From the NCBI RefSeq assembly GCF_937616625.2, contig NC_065576.1:5148501-5212500 (forward strand): a DNA stretch of 64,000 bases, given 5' to 3'. The DNA is from Mercurialis annua. Lineage: Eukaryota; Streptophyta; Magnoliopsida; Malpighiales; Euphorbiaceae. The notes below the pieces were generated by a model. It saw only the letters and a list, made by a program, of their open reading frames with translations, did not search any database and was not told where the DNA came from. Both the position numbers and the translations under genes were made by a program. This document shows, in pieces, positions 1-12,689 of the stretch; within the stretch, counting starts at the first letter, position 1; each line of letters opens with the position of its first letter.

Positions 1-157
1 AAACTAAAAGTCTCAAGAAAGCATGCATATAAGTACTAGGGCATAATCAAGAAACTAAAAAGGAAATAAAGATGCAAACAAACAATCATTTTTAAGTATT
101 CTCTTCCATAGGATTCAAACAAAATTGGTAAAAGAAGTAAAAGAAATATGTTCTGAC

Positions 158-315
158 CTGTAAGAGTTGCCAAAAGTTTGAGAAGATGATCAAAATTAAA
201 AGCTATATTATGAAGTGAAGATGAAGAAGATTTCAAGAACACCCAGAAGGAAATTGCACCAAATCTAGAGAGAGAAAGTGTTTCTCTCTCTTACCAGCAG
301 CTAGTCTATTTATGG
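158..315 (-). promoter_or_regulatory. Promoter and 5' untranslated exon of a gene leaving the window to the left
   Basis: Read on the minus strand, a TATA box (CCATAAATAG, 315-306) is followed about 30 bases on by a CT/GA-rich leader of the kind common in plant 5' UTRs. The leader runs to a good splice donor, CTTACAG then GTCAGA, with the last exon base at 158. I see no coding frame of recognisable origin in the leader; short open frames on both sides look like chance. The inference is a minus-strand gene with an untranslated first exon and its coding part beyond position 1. The gene cannot be named from here. Confidence 0.4.
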
Positions 316-644
316 AGCAGACAGATATAATTGTTGTTTGGTATGAGAGAAAAATTATTAAGAGTTTGGGTTCACATTCTGCATCAGTATATAGGGCAGA
401 AAAAAGAATAAAATAATGGAGAAGTGTATAGAGAAGAATTTAAGATTCTTTTGGGTTTCTCTCTCTAAAACACACAAATCAAAGAGTTGGTTGAATCTGG
501 GGTTTGAGGCATGCCAAACAAATCCCACTGCTTTAGCCAATACCTATCAAGTTTTGTGAAATAGATGCCCCAACATGTCCAGCAATGCAACTATTAAATA
601 TTTACATTTTTGTTTATATAATACTATCCATCTCTCATCTTTTC

Positions 645-656
<12 letters not shown>

Positions 657-713
<57 letters not shown>
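657..713. repeat. (TA)n microsatellite
   Basis: Uninterrupted TA dinucleotide run of about 57 bases, upstream of the inferred minus-strand promoter. Confidence 0.95.
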
Positions 714-718
<5 letters not shown>

Positions 719-719
719 A

Positions 720-2126
720 GATAATTTCTTTATACCAATAAAACAGAGCTTATAATCCAAACTTTTAAAAGAAAAATTTACGTCTTCGACCAACTCCAAC
801 CGAAATGAATGCACGATCCCATCTGTGAATGACTTCGTTACTGATTAAAGTTGACAAAAACCGAATCAAACCGTTAATTTATTTTAGTTCAATTAAAATG
901 AATAAATTGATGTGTACTGTGTGAATGAATAATCAAAAAATTAAGCGGGAATTAGCAGCGATTGATAATTATTATTAAGTATTTTTTCGTTCATGCAAAC
1001 CACAGCCTCAAAGAGTTGGGGATCGAACCCTCAACTTCATGCATTAAGAATGACTTGGCCATAGCGCCAAGCCTTCAGATGCAATCATTAACTAACTGAA
1101 TTAGTTGAAAGACAAACATTAATATAATGTCGTATTAATTAAATATTTCTATATGTTTATAATGAATAGACGGTGAATAATCAAAAATTTAATTTATTTA
1201 GTTAATATGTTAATTTACAAAAAATATTATAACACCTACTTGCCCTATATTAATATAGTTATAATTTTATATTTTATATCTTATATTTTTTGTTATTATT
1301 CTCAATATATTTTACTGTAATTAATAACGATATATTTAGTACCTATATTTTAGGACGAATAAGTTTTAAACAACACCCATCAATTTAAAATGATTGAAAT
1401 ACATACACTTTGAATAGTGTCTATTGATTTAGTTTTTTTTAATTCATCAACTTTCACTAAATCAAATACATATATAAGAAATTTAGGAAAATTCAAAAAC
1501 TAAATCCGATGAACTGACATATAACAGACAACACGCTGCCTGATTCACATATCTATTTATAAAAATAAAACTAAATTATAATTAATTGTTTTGCTAATGG
1601 AGCGTAATTCTATATTAAACTCATTCACTACCCGCAAACTGATTTCTGATATCAGTAACTATAATCATGATATCTGATTCAACACCACCTGACACACTCT
1701 TTACTAAAAAAGGACAACAAGCATTTTAATAAGAAAGAACAACAATTTTTTCATAAAAAGAAACATAAGTAAACATTTTAAAAAGACAAACAAAAAATAC
1801 AATATTGATAAATAAAAAACACTACTACAATCATAAACCTTTTTATTTTTGTTGAAAAATCTTCAATTAATTTTTAATTTTTAATTCGCCTTAAATTTAT
1901 GTTTCGTCAAAAATTTTAATTTATTAAAAAAAATTAAAAGTTGGCTAATTATTATTTTTATCAAATTAAAGAAATATAAAAAAATGGCTACTGTCAACGG
2001 AAAAATTAACCATTGACGGCAGCCGAATAAAAGGTATGAGAAAAGTTGTCGACTGTTAGATTTTTTTAGAGAGAAACGAGAAATATTTTTAGAGAGGTAG
2101 ACGGTTAGATTTTATTAGTTACTAGA
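720..2126. other. AT-rich intergenic DNA
   Basis: No gene is supported. Apart from a tRNA-like fragment near 1010-1085, I see only AT-rich spacer with short A and T runs. Confidence 0.6.
1010..1085 (-). repeat. tRNA-like SINE fragment
   Basis: On the minus strand the segment has a box-B-like GGTTCGATCCCC preceded by GGCGCTATGGCCAAG, at roughly tRNA spacing. This is the layout of the head of a plant tRNA-derived SINE or similar retroposon. No poly(A) tail or target duplication was found, so it is probably a degraded copy. Confidence 0.45.
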
Positions 2127-2128
2127 TA

Positions 2129-2659
2129 CTCCCTCCGTTTTTTTAGTCGTCTATTTAGAAAAGATTGCACGTATAAAAATAGTGCTCTTTTTGTCTTAAA
2201 TTATAAAGAAAAATACTAATATAGCTCTATTAGCTAATAAATTCTTTCACTACAAGAAATACTAGAATTAGCAGCAAATATTTTTGCGGCTAATAGTACT
2301 AAAATTGTTACTATTAACATTTAACAAAAAAAAATTGTGGCATGTTACTGCTAATAAAACGTTGTTTTAGATAATTGGCAATAATATTTTTGTAAAATGC
2401 TGCTTATAACTACTAAAGGCAATAACTTTTAAAATTATTGCTGTAAAATAGTTTTTAGCAGTAAAAAAAATTAGCTGTAAAATTATTGTTACCAAATACA
2501 ATATTTTTTGTAGTGTTTATAAAGTAAAACATACAGCCATTTATTAGGTATGAATAAATTTGAAAGATAAAGATTAAAATCATCTTAAATTTTTAAATGG
2601 ACAATTATTTATAGACAAATAAAATTGGCTAAATGGATAACTAAAAAAAACGGAGGGAG
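2129..2659. mobile_element. Stowaway-type (Tc1/Mariner) MITE, interrupted by a CACTA MITE
   Basis: The ends are CTCCCTCCGTTTTTTTAGT and its inverted counterpart ACTAAAAAAAACGGAGGGAG. Both are flanked by TA (2127-2128 and 2660-2661), the target duplication of Stowaway elements. Without the inner insertion at 2248-2515 the element is about 260 bp, a normal Stowaway size. It encodes no protein and would need a mariner transposase supplied elsewhere. Confidence 0.9.
2248..2515. mobile_element. Non-autonomous CACTA (En/Spm) MITE nested in the Stowaway
   Basis: Starts CACTACAAGAAAT and ends ATTTTTTGTAGTG, the terminal inverted repeat of CACTA elements. It is flanked by the 3-bp direct repeat TTT (2245-2247 and 2516-2518), as expected for this superfamily. 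The interior repeats TTAGCAG/GCTAAT-like motifs in both orientations. At 268 bp with no coding capacity, it is a passenger on an En/Spm transposase. It inserted after the Stowaway did. Confidence 0.88.
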
Positions 2660-4134
2660 TATAATTTTAACCTAAATCTATATTAATGAAACCAAATGGA
2701 AATAATAAAATATGTATATATGTAATGGTTGAAGATCAGAAGATGGGAATTAATTAAATTGCAGCAGACAATATGGTTAGCCTGCTGAGGTGAATCACAT
2801 GCAACCAAGAATTTGTTCATTCTTTATTTCTTTATATCAACAATAACAGTTGTCTCACTTATCTTTACAAGTTTAAGATTAATATCCTATATTGTCAGCG
2901 GATGATTATATAAGTACTTATTTATATATTTATTGATGGATCCCTTCATTTAATGTCAATTATAGTTAATACTGTAATGAAGTTTAAGTTCTGCAATTGA
3001 AATTGTATTCTTCTTTATAACGTCTTTTGTCAAAATGGCAAATTGAGAAACAAATTGTTAGATTAGTTTTCGTAATTTTAAATGTGTTGTTATAGTGTAG
3101 TTTATTTTCTACAAAAAGTTTTGTTGATAATCTTTTTGATACATTAAACTATTAGTATTTCGATCTTAATTAGATGATCGATCAATCGGATATATATGCA
3201 TTGATTTCCAACATAATCAAAATGAATTAGTATATAATTTTAATCCAACCGAATCAAAACTATTTATATGTAAAAATATTCAAACTGAACCAAACCAATC
3301 AGTTTAGTTGATTTTTTACTCCATTTGATTTGTACTCAAACATAACTTAATATTTTTGTACAAAAAGATTGACCATTAATAATTTAATGTGATTATTTAA
3401 CTTTGAAAATTCTTAATCTTGGATATACAAATATTGAACCGGCCTCATCCGGCTCTGGACCGGTATATGCCCGATTCCAAATTGATGAGTTTCGGACCAG
3501 ATATGCTCGGGCCGACTTGAACAGGATCACGGCCACCTCTACCAATCAGACATACTTTAATTAAATAATCTAATTATAGTATAGAAACTAAACAATTGAG
3601 AAGAGGTTGGCAACTTGGCATATCTTGGCCCGCCGACAAATTGATCTTGGCCGTACATTAGTTGGGTACCCTATAAAACAGTCCAAAACCTAAAAGACTG
3701 GCCGAAGGATCTCAATAATGCAACAGTATTTAAACAGATAATCAAATGAATAATCCATTAAGGATAATCAGATTTAGTAAATAATTTTTATAATTATTTT
3801 CCAGTAATATAAATGGTGTAATGTAGAGGATGAAGTTGGTGGAGTTCCATTATAGCATTACTATGAAGACGCCAATAACACAATGATTATTGAGTTACTA
3901 AGCCATGTGAGGGCCAGGTGTCAACAAATCAAATCTTGAAGCATCGTATCTTACGGTCCAAATTATTTAATTCGATACTATCCAAGAATCAAAAATGGTA
4001 CACATTAAATGTACTTGCTTAGAAAAATCGTAATCTTACAAAATGAGGTGTAATGCATCATAACTAAAAGTCAATAATTTATATAAGTGAAACTGGAACA
4101 GTGCAGCAAAGATTCATTCTCTCGTAATTATATA

Positions 4135-4160
4135 CTCCCTCCGTTTCAAAAATGATATAT
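4135..4160. mobile_element. Single Stowaway MITE end
   Basis: CTCCCTCCGTTTCAAAAATG preceded by TA matches a Stowaway terminus. I could not find the matching inverted end downstream, so this is a truncated or broken copy. Confidence 0.6.
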
Positions 4161-4487
4161 CTCATTATTTTATATTTCATATAAAAAGGTCATATCATGA
4201 TCTACCTTCATGCTATTTCATAAAAATATCAAAAAAATTATCCGGGTTAGTTTTTGATATAAAAGATTTCACTTAATCTAGTATAGAACAAACCAAAAAG
4301 ATCAAATCAAACCAAAATATTTTCTAGTCATTTAATTTTTTTAATATAATTTAATTTTAAAAATTAATTATCAGGTCATTCCAATTTGGTTTGTATCGCA
4401 TGCACATTTCTAATTGTGCGTGTATAAAATGTACACATAACTGAAATTATTTTATGTAGATTAAATTGTTTTTACACTTCTTTCACA

Positions 4488-4488
<1 letters not shown>

Positions 4489-4519
<31 letters not shown>
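4489..4519. repeat. (AT)n microsatellite
   Basis: About 30 bases of uninterrupted AT dinucleotides. Confidence 0.9.
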
Positions 4520-4522
<3 letters not shown>

Positions 4523-5514
4523 TACAATAAATTGTTATAAATACTAATTTTAGAAACATTTATCTAAGTAGTTATAAATAACCGTTTTTAGAAGCTTTAA
4601 ATAAAATTAGGTTCTATGAATATTAAGATAAATTATAACTAGATTATTTTTGCATATAGATTTCTTTATCTCGACTTGAAGTATTTGTCACTTTTATGTT
4701 TTTCGACCATAAATTCGGATCTAATGATCTAATCCAAAAAAAAAATGTAAGTTTGTAGAAAGAGACAAACCATAATACAAAAGAAAATAAAAAAATAAAA
4801 TCCATGTCTGCTCGTGCTTATCAAGAAATATGATCACACTCACATGCTTGTAGGCCTGATTTAAAAAAAAAACTATCTCTATCACTTTTTTTGAAGAATC
4901 TAAAATAATTCATCACTACAATTTAATTAGAGAGAGTGTGACATGGAAGCACGCGTTGCCGGCGAGAGGTGGTGCAGCCGTATGGGGAGGTGGGTCCATT
5001 TTTGGGTTGCTGCAAAGGCTGAGCCCTAGCCATTGGGCTGCAACCAAGAGGGTTGCTGTGTGTATGTGTTTTTGGTCCCACCTTATATTAGATGTTGAGA
5101 GGTTCAAATTACTTTTAAAAGTTTAGTGTCATTCGAAAATAGTTTTAAATAAATGATAATTATCTCAGTTTGCTAAAAATTATATAATGAGAATTTAAGG
5201 AGATAAATTATGGTTAAAAAAATATATAGCATGTAGAAAGAAATTAAATAGATTTTATCCATCATATAATCAAATAAATTTTATTATATTATTAATAATA
5301 TAATTCAAAAATTATTAGTTAATAATGTCAGAAAATATAATTTTTTTTTTACAATCAAAAAATATAATTTATTATATAGAGTAAGGGACTCATGAATCCC
5401 ATCTTCATTTTACTAATATATGACTTTAATATATTTATTAAAATTTATCAATATAATATAATGGATTTTAATAAATAAATAATTTCTTCTTCTAATTTAC
5501 TAATTCTTAGGGCG

Positions 5515-5875
5515 ATATTGTTTTTTTTTTTAAATCGGTGATTGGGTGGCGGCGGTCAAGTTGACTGGATGGTTTGGGTTGGGTTGGGTGATTTTTTTTT
5601 ATTTTTTTATTTTTTTATTTTAATTAAATTTAAGGGTATTTTTAGGTGTTTTAACTTTTTAGGGCATTTTGCTGACGTGGAAGATGACGTGGCGCCGCCA
5701 AATTTTTTTCCAGAATGTCAGTTGATCAAAAAAGACGGCATCAGGGGGTATTTTCGTCCTCAGAGGGTTTAGCGAACGCCGTCACAAAGATCAAGAGATT
5801 TAGTGATCTTATTTAAACATCAGGGATTTAGTGATCGAAGACCCAAAAATCTGGGTCCGTGGCTGATTATTACTT
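5515..5875. mobile_element. One arm of a foldback Mutator-like element (truncated)
   Basis: The stretch carries TGACGTGGCGCCGCCAAATTT and a terminal-like CCGTGGCTGATTATTA. These resemble the right arm of the complete element at 25445-26423 (GATGTGGCGCCGTCAATTTT near 26233 and the end CCGTTGATGATTATTAGCC). No inverted partner arm was found, so it is a solo arm. The 76-residue open frame here is rich in poly-F and is not a gene. Confidence 0.5.
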
Positions 5876-7276
5876 AAAACAAACATAATTTTAATTATTA
5901 TCTTTATTTTCTCAAAATTAATTCTTTGCTAATAAAAAAAGAAAGAAAAATAAGTGTCACCATAAAGTCACCTAAAATCATAATGATGATCCATTAGTCT
6001 GCCAATGGAACAATAAAATATTTATGTTGGTAGACAGTACAGAAAGATGGGAATTTTATTCACATTTTCTGTGGTGCTCTCTATTTCGTTAAAATATGAA
6101 CTTCAAAACACAACTAATTGCCTGTGAGGAATCTTGTTTCTGCCATGTCGGTGCTGCTCAACTGGATATTTTATATATAATGTCTATCTATATGTATATT
6201 TGTATAAATAGTTTGTCACCTTAAGCAAGAAATTTGGATCTTCTGCTTATAATTAATTAAAACAAAAGAATAATCAACTTCCACATCTTTAAACTATACT
6301 ATTTTTAATTATTTGGTCGTTAAATTAAATTTTATCTTATCTGATCTTTTGACTTAGCAAAAAATACATTTTTAAATATCTAAATAAAAATGATGTTGTT
6401 TAGGGCAAAAATTTATATTTTTGAATATTAATGAAAAGGCGTCATTTATGCCATTCAGGATTGGAAAATGCGTTTTTACTAAGTTAAAGGACCAAATAGT
6501 TAAAAGTTGTATAGTTTAGAAATTTAAAAATGGGTTAATCCACTAAAAAAGTTATGGTTATTATATATAAATGTAATATATTCTCATGCTACGTAAATTA
6601 TTTTTTGATGGCCACGGGTTTAACGTTAAAACTTAAAATGAATTCTATAATTACAGATTGAGTTCTTAAACATCAAAACTTATAAAGAGTATCGAAAAAT
6701 TCTATGTTAAATATATATTTACTAAATCAAAATAAATTCAATACTAAATAATGAAAGAAAATATGAACCATAGCGATCCTTGGACTACGATTAAATTGAT
6801 TTTTTTTAATGAAATATAAAAAAAAGATAAAATAATTATATATATATATAGTTTTAATTTTTTTTTTTGATAAATGTTTTGGCTTGTTAAATTTCATTTC
6901 CATAATTGGACTAATCAAGTAAATTTATATAAACAATTCACGTCAGATCATATATATTAAATTGTCGAACTTTTTGAAAGATATATCTATTTAAATGGCT
7001 AAAATTATAGTCTTTCTGATGCTTCCATCCTTTAATTGAGACATTTTTCCTATCGAATCCAATGAAAGTTTTGATAAGCCCTGGATTTGCCTGTTTCTGA
7101 GAAAATTCCTTCTATGATTCATCCGATCTTATTATAATTAACATTAATTAGGAGAAGTGGTTCTGTCATGATTTATTTTTCTATTTATTCTTTCAACTAC
7201 TGATCGAAGATGATATCAAAGATTCATGACCACCCTGTCTTATGAATTATTGGATTTTATTTTTAATTAGTCATAA

Positions 7277-7318
7277 GGTCAAATTAATTAATTTAATAGG
7301 TCAAATTAATTAATTTAA
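7277..7318. repeat. Short tandem duplication
   Basis: A unit of about 21 bases beginning GGTCAAATTAATTAA occurs twice, head to tail. Confidence 0.8.
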
Positions 7319-8989
7319 TTATATATATACTAGGAAACTATATAATGACAAAAATATATAATTAGTGATAAAGAACCGACTGAATTTAATTATTTTTAGT
7401 ATAGTTGGTACTCATAATGATCATTCATAGTGGAATCTAAAAATATATTTAATTTCTACCAATTATTATTTTTTTGGCATAATTATTAAAAATATTACAT
7501 TTTTTCCACCTTTTCAAATATGTTAATTTTGAACTAACTTCGATAAATATACTTCAATTGCGTATAGACAACTAATTTTTTCTTTTAAATGTCAAACCTT
7601 TTAATTTTTTATTTATAATTTATTTTTTTTAATTTAATTAACTGTAGCTTAATATTGATATGTATTTTTTATTGAAAAAAAATGTTATTGTTAGTCATAA
7701 TTGAAAAAATATATTTTTCTTAGTTTTAAATATGTCTAATTGATTACAATTAAAATGTACTTTAAAAAATGAGATTATAAATGTTTTTTAAAAAATTAGA
7801 TTTTTAATAAAAAATATGGAAAATAAAAAATATTTTGAATGATTAGATTTTATTTAAAAAATATATATTCCAAGTTTGCTAAGAGATTAATGTGAATATT
7901 AATGATAATGTAGTATATTTAGTGAGAAACACGTGGTGCGCAATATCCACATCACAACTTCTGCGTTAGTCATTTTTTGACTATTTGTATAATTAGTTTA
8001 CATATTTAATTAATTAGTGTTTTTTTTGATAATATTTAATTAATTAGTTAGTTTACTAATTGTATAATGAATGTAGCTGTCCTCGGGACTTTGTGATGGG
8101 GCATTTATATATCATGTAGTAAGTGAGCTAGATATGTCCCCCATTCCTGAAATCATATTAGATTTTTTAATCGTATAATTAAGGATCAAATTTTTAACAT
8201 AAAAATAATATTGAAATTTCTCATTCATATAATACACACCTTTTAGTTCCTTTGGGTTGTTTATTGTTAGCTTTTTAACCTATACCTAACTTTACATCTG
8301 TGTGATTGGTTGATAAGTATGTGATGGATCAAATCACATATCATATCGTCTATGGTAAGATGTGTCACCCGTCAGACTCCCCGGCCTGGAAATATTTCAG
8401 TGAATTGCATACAGAATTTGCGGAAGAAGTTTGAAATATCAGATTAAGCTTATGTACTGATGTGTTTCAACCATTTGGGGGCTTCACACAGTAGTACATG
8501 ATGCAATATCTTTTTTTAATGTATAAATATTTTTAAATTTTTTTGGATGAATAAATATTTTTAAAATTGTATTAATTTATTATCGTGATATATTAATTCA
8601 ACAGTGAATTAAATAACAAACTTAAAATATTCTAATTTTAATTTGCGATATAATATTTTTATAAATAAATGAAGTCAAAGTATTAAATATTGCTTCTCTA
8701 AGCTAAATGATACACATAACTTATAAATTGCACCTTTTAGTTGTGTGACATACACCCTGTATTTTGATCTAATTGGTATATAACACTTTTGATTTTATTT
8801 TTCTAATTTTATTTAATTAATATTTTTGTTAAAAATATGACATATTTAATATAATTTGAGAATATATAAATACAAATATTTACTATTCATTAAATTTTCA
8901 TAATAATATATAAAAAATATTGTTAATTAGATTGACGAAGAAAATACATAATAAAATATGAAAAATATAATAATAGGGTCAATCAACTA

Positions 8990-9490
8990 ATGTATTGGGC
9001 TATAAATGAACTGAGTAGCCGAATTTTGAGGTGTTCATGTTCAACTCGTTACATAAATAGGTGTTTATATTTGATTCGCATTTATCCGAGTTTTGATGAA
9101 GTGTTCATGTTCGATTCATTTAATGTTTATAATATTCATGATAAATTTGTGTTCATTCGGGTGAACACTAAACGAGTTGAATTCGTGTTTGGTTGTTTGG
9201 ATACTAAACAAGTTTGGTGTTAACTCGCTCATTTACGTGATAAACGAGTCGAGTTCGAACTGACTTATTTTAACACTTAAATGGACGACCACGAACCAAG
9301 TTCTTAATTTTAACATCTAAATAAAAACAAACACAAGTTAATTGACGAGCGTACAATCAAATACATGTCCAAATTAGTTCACGAAGTATTTATCGGGTTC
9401 CTATACAAAGCAGTTTAAGAAAATCAATCGAAAATTCAGTTTGTTTACATTTCGAACGAATACGATTCGAGTTTTTATCGAATCGAACAT
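8990..9490. repeat. Dispersed repeat relic rich in CGAGTTCG motifs
   Basis: Repeated short motifs such as AAACGAGT, GTTCGAAC and GTTCATGTTCGA in both orientations mark degenerate transposon-derived DNA. No termini or duplication were found, and the 77-residue open frame is chance. Confidence 0.35.
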
Positions 9491-10601
9491 TGCACCGCTC
9501 GTGAGAAGCTTTGTTAATTTAAGGCTATACCAATGTAAAAAGAGCATCAGTGTGGAATCATAATCTCTCAACTTCTAGAAGAGACTGTTTTAATAAGTAG
9601 TAGAAGATATTATTGTTATCCAAAACCTATCTTCATCATCCCTTGCTTAGCCACATATATTTTTCTCAAAACACCATCATTTCATGTCTTTTACTTCAAA
9701 ACAATTTCAGATTCTCTCTTCTATGGCCCCATCTTATAGGGACCAATTTTTCTGTAATATTTGACATCAGCATTGTCTTCAAAATTGTCTATCTATAACT
9801 TATATGAATGTCTGACCTAATTTCTCATTGTTGGAGGCAAATTTGTTCTTTTCATTCTTAAAAAATAAGTTGATTCACCAATGTCATGCTGACACAGGAT
9901 TTCCTTTAATTTTGATTTTCTTTAAATTATTTATTTTTTCAAATTTATTTCATAATTTGACAAAAAAATTAAATGAACTTCACAGATTTTTGTTTTCAAT
10001 TTAAATGGTATTTTTCTCTAAATAATTAATCTGGATGAAATATGTTATTTCTTTTAGATTCGTTTATAAAAATACATAAAATATAGATTCAATATCTTTA
10101 AAAATATCAAACTTTTACTTTTAAGGTCAATTATAATAAAATCTTTCAAATTTGTTCAATTTAAACCGTTTTGAGAGTTTATGAGTCAATTAGCCAATTT
10201 CGAAAATAATCAGTTTTTTTTTTTTCAAACTTAGATCCTTCAAGTGTCTGTCATGTTGATAAAAAAAACTGATTATTTCCGAAATGATTATATTGAAATA
10301 AACCTCCAAAACGGGGTGATTTTGAAAAATTTAGTCAGATATGAACTCAAACGTAAATATCAAAGACGTTAACGCTAAAGTATATGAAATTACGATAATT
10401 AATAAAAGCATATAAAAACTATAATTTTGTCAATTTAATAAAAATATCTGTGATTTTTAGAAAATATGATATTTTGTAAAACAAATACAGTAACGTTAAA
10501 AAATTTATTTAAATGTTCTTGGACAAGGTTTTCAACTTAAAAAATAATAATGCAAATTCAATTAATTTTTGTATATCGTTAATTTAATCATCACCTTTTT
10601 A

Positions 10602-11725
10602 GGGTTAATCTCATTAAAATACCAAATACTTGAAGATTTTGTCAGTTATAGTCAAAACTTTCATAATCGGCAGAATTAGCCCATTATAGCATATTCGGTA
10701 CCATTTATAATCATTTTTTGAATCGAACCAGATTTTTGCAAATTTGGCATCCACATTACTGCCAAACCTGTAAATTGATCATGTGGCAACACCCACTCAT
10801 TCAATAAAATTCATGATGAACAAATCAAATTCAAACAAAAATTTTCTAAACAAACAAAATAAAACCCAATCTTTAAATTAAATTAATATAAAATTTATAT
10901 ATATTTCAAAATAATCAAAAAAAATTAACTAATTAAATTTAATTCATTTAACTTAATTAAAATTCAATTTTAATAAATTTATTAGATAAGTTAATCAAAA
11001 TTAAATTAAACCATAATAATCTCAAAACTTTATTTTTATTTCAAAATTCCAAAAATTTAGTTCTGCTATTGTCGACCGCCGCCGTCCCCCCACTCCAGTC
11101 GTCCGGTCGCTGAAAAACTCGTCTTCCCCGTCATTGGAGAAGACATGCGGAGATCTGTCTTTTCCATTCATGGAGAGGACATGCGCATATATGTCTTCTC
11201 CATTAATGGAGTAGACAGATTTGAGGTCTTCTCCATTGATGGGGAAGACGAGTTTTTCGGTGGCCGGCCGGAGTATAGGAGGACGGCGGTGGGTCTTAAA
11301 TTTTGAGATAAATTTTAATTCAAAATAAATATAAATTTATTTAAATTGAGTTTTAATTAAATTAATTGAACTTAACTAGTTAATTAATTTTTTTAATTAT
11401 TTAATAATATATATGAATTTTATATTTATTTAAATTTAAAGATTGGGTTTGATTTTGAGTTTTTTGTCATGAGGTTTGGTTAGAAATATTTAGTTTGATT
11501 TTGGTTTGTCATCATGGGTTTGATTGAATAAGTGGGTGTTGCCACGTCAGCAATTTACTGACTTTGTAGTGATGTGGATGCCAAGTTGGCAAAAATCTGA
11601 TTTGATTAAAAAAATAGTTATAAAAAGTATTATATATGCTAAAATAGGTTAATTCTGTCGATTTTAAAAAGTTTAGCTATAACTAACAAAACTTACAACC
11701 GTTTGGTATTGTGGTGGGATTAACC
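10602..11725. mobile_element. Foldback Mutator-like element with a palindrome-array core (element A)
   Basis: The left end GGGTTAATCT and right end GGGATTAACC open inverted arms of roughly 500 bp. These can be followed with moderate identity almost to the centre (for example TTGGCATCCACAT on the left against ATGTGGATGCCAAG on the right). The centre holds four 24-bp palindromes. A target duplication could not be resolved. It has no coding capacity. The plan matches the elements at 25445 and 52656, so I class it as a non-autonomous MULE or foldback element. Confidence 0.75.
11121..11249. repeat. Four regularly spaced 24-bp palindromes (core of element A)
   Basis: Palindromes of the form GTCTTCTCCAT...ATGGAGAAGAC lie at 11121-11144, 11157-11180, 11193-11216 and 11226-11249. 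Start-to-start spacing is 36, 36 and 33 bases. Each can form its own hairpin, and the whole block is also inverted about its middle. CCGG-rich DNA flanks it (11098-11110 and 11260-11273). Confidence 0.9.
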
Positions 11726-11777
11726 TTTTCTAAAAGACCTATTAAAAGCTATTTATAAGGAGATATATAACTGTTTT

Positions 11778-12088
11778 GACTTAAATAGCAATTTGCCCCC
11801 TCAACTTGTAAGCAATGGGCAATTAACACATAAATCAACTTTGTGGGCAAATTAGTCATGAACTTGCATATTATGGGCAATTAGCCCCATTTTGGCAATT
11901 TACCCCCTAAACTTGTAAGTTATTTGTCCCTCAATTGGCAATTTGCCCCATCAAATTTTAAGCTAATTTTTCAAAATGGGGCTAATTGCCCATAATATGC
12001 AAGTTCATGACTAATTTGCCCATAAAGTTAATTTATGTGTTAATTGCCTATTGCTTACAAGTTGAGGGGGCAAATTGCTACTTAAGTC
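11778..12088. mobile_element. Foldback MITE with 10-bp target duplication (Mutator-like)
   Basis: A nearly perfect 311-bp inverted repeat. The ends are GACTTAAATAGCAATTTGCC and its complement, and the direct repeat TAACTGTTTT flanks it on both sides (11768-11777 and 12089-12098). A 9-10-bp duplication with long inverted repeats fits Mutator-like MITEs. The arms repeat phrases such as CCCCCTCAACTTGTAAG. No protein is encoded; open frames here are shadows of the palindrome. Confidence 0.9.
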
Positions 12089-12689
12089 TAACTGTTTTAT
12101 TAGGGAAACATCAAAGTTTTTGGATCCAACATAATTTGTTTGGTGAAGTAGTTCTCTTTTATAATAGCAAAGATAATCTTATAGACTACCTATTTTGACA
12201 AAAAATAATTTAAAGGTTTCATACTTTAATTCATAAAAAAAGTCATCCTTTAATTTATAAAAACATTCCAGCTGTAGTAATTAAAATTTTTCAAAATAAA
12301 ATGCTTATTTACACTTTAAATTAATAAATATTCCGACACATTGTATTTTTATTTTTAAAAATTGATCTAACAAATTAAAGTTTTGAATAAAAAAGTTCTT
12401 TGACTAATTTATTCATCAATATGCCAATTTCCTGAATCAAAGAATAATGAAAAAAGAATATAGAATCTAACTTCTTCCTTTTTCTGTTGATGAGGTTTAT
12501 TTTGTTTTTAGCATAATCTAATTATATAGATATATTATTTGAATTTGAGAATTTTCCATTTAATTTATTTTCTATTATAGTAATAGAAAACATCACTTTT
12601 GTGGAAACCCATAAAACCATCCAAAATATTATTTAATTATTTTTAAAAAATATCAAAGTTATGCTTTCATGTTTTACTTACATAAAATA

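Larger units (their letters stand above)
2662..5514. other. AT-rich intergenic DNA with repeat fragments
   Basis: No gene is supported. It contains AACCGAA/CAAACCAA-type dispersed repeat DNA near 3240-3310, a CCGG-rich fragment near 3437-3540, one Stowaway end at 4135, an (AT)n run, and a short GC-richer island at 4938-5100. Confidence 0.6.
5880..10601. other. AT-rich intergenic DNA
   Basis: No gene is supported; all open frames are short and have no recognisable product. It holds a small tandem duplication (7277-7318) and a CGAGTTCG-rich repeat relic (about 8990-9490). Confidence 0.6.

Noticed and set aside
5542..5772. 76-codon open frame as a small gene
   Set aside because: Poly-F and poly-G low complexity within a truncated foldback-element arm.
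10593..11734. 9-bp target duplication for foldback element A
   Set aside because: ACCTTTTTA on the left and CCTTTTCTA on the right are similar but overlap the inverted ends and do not match cleanly.
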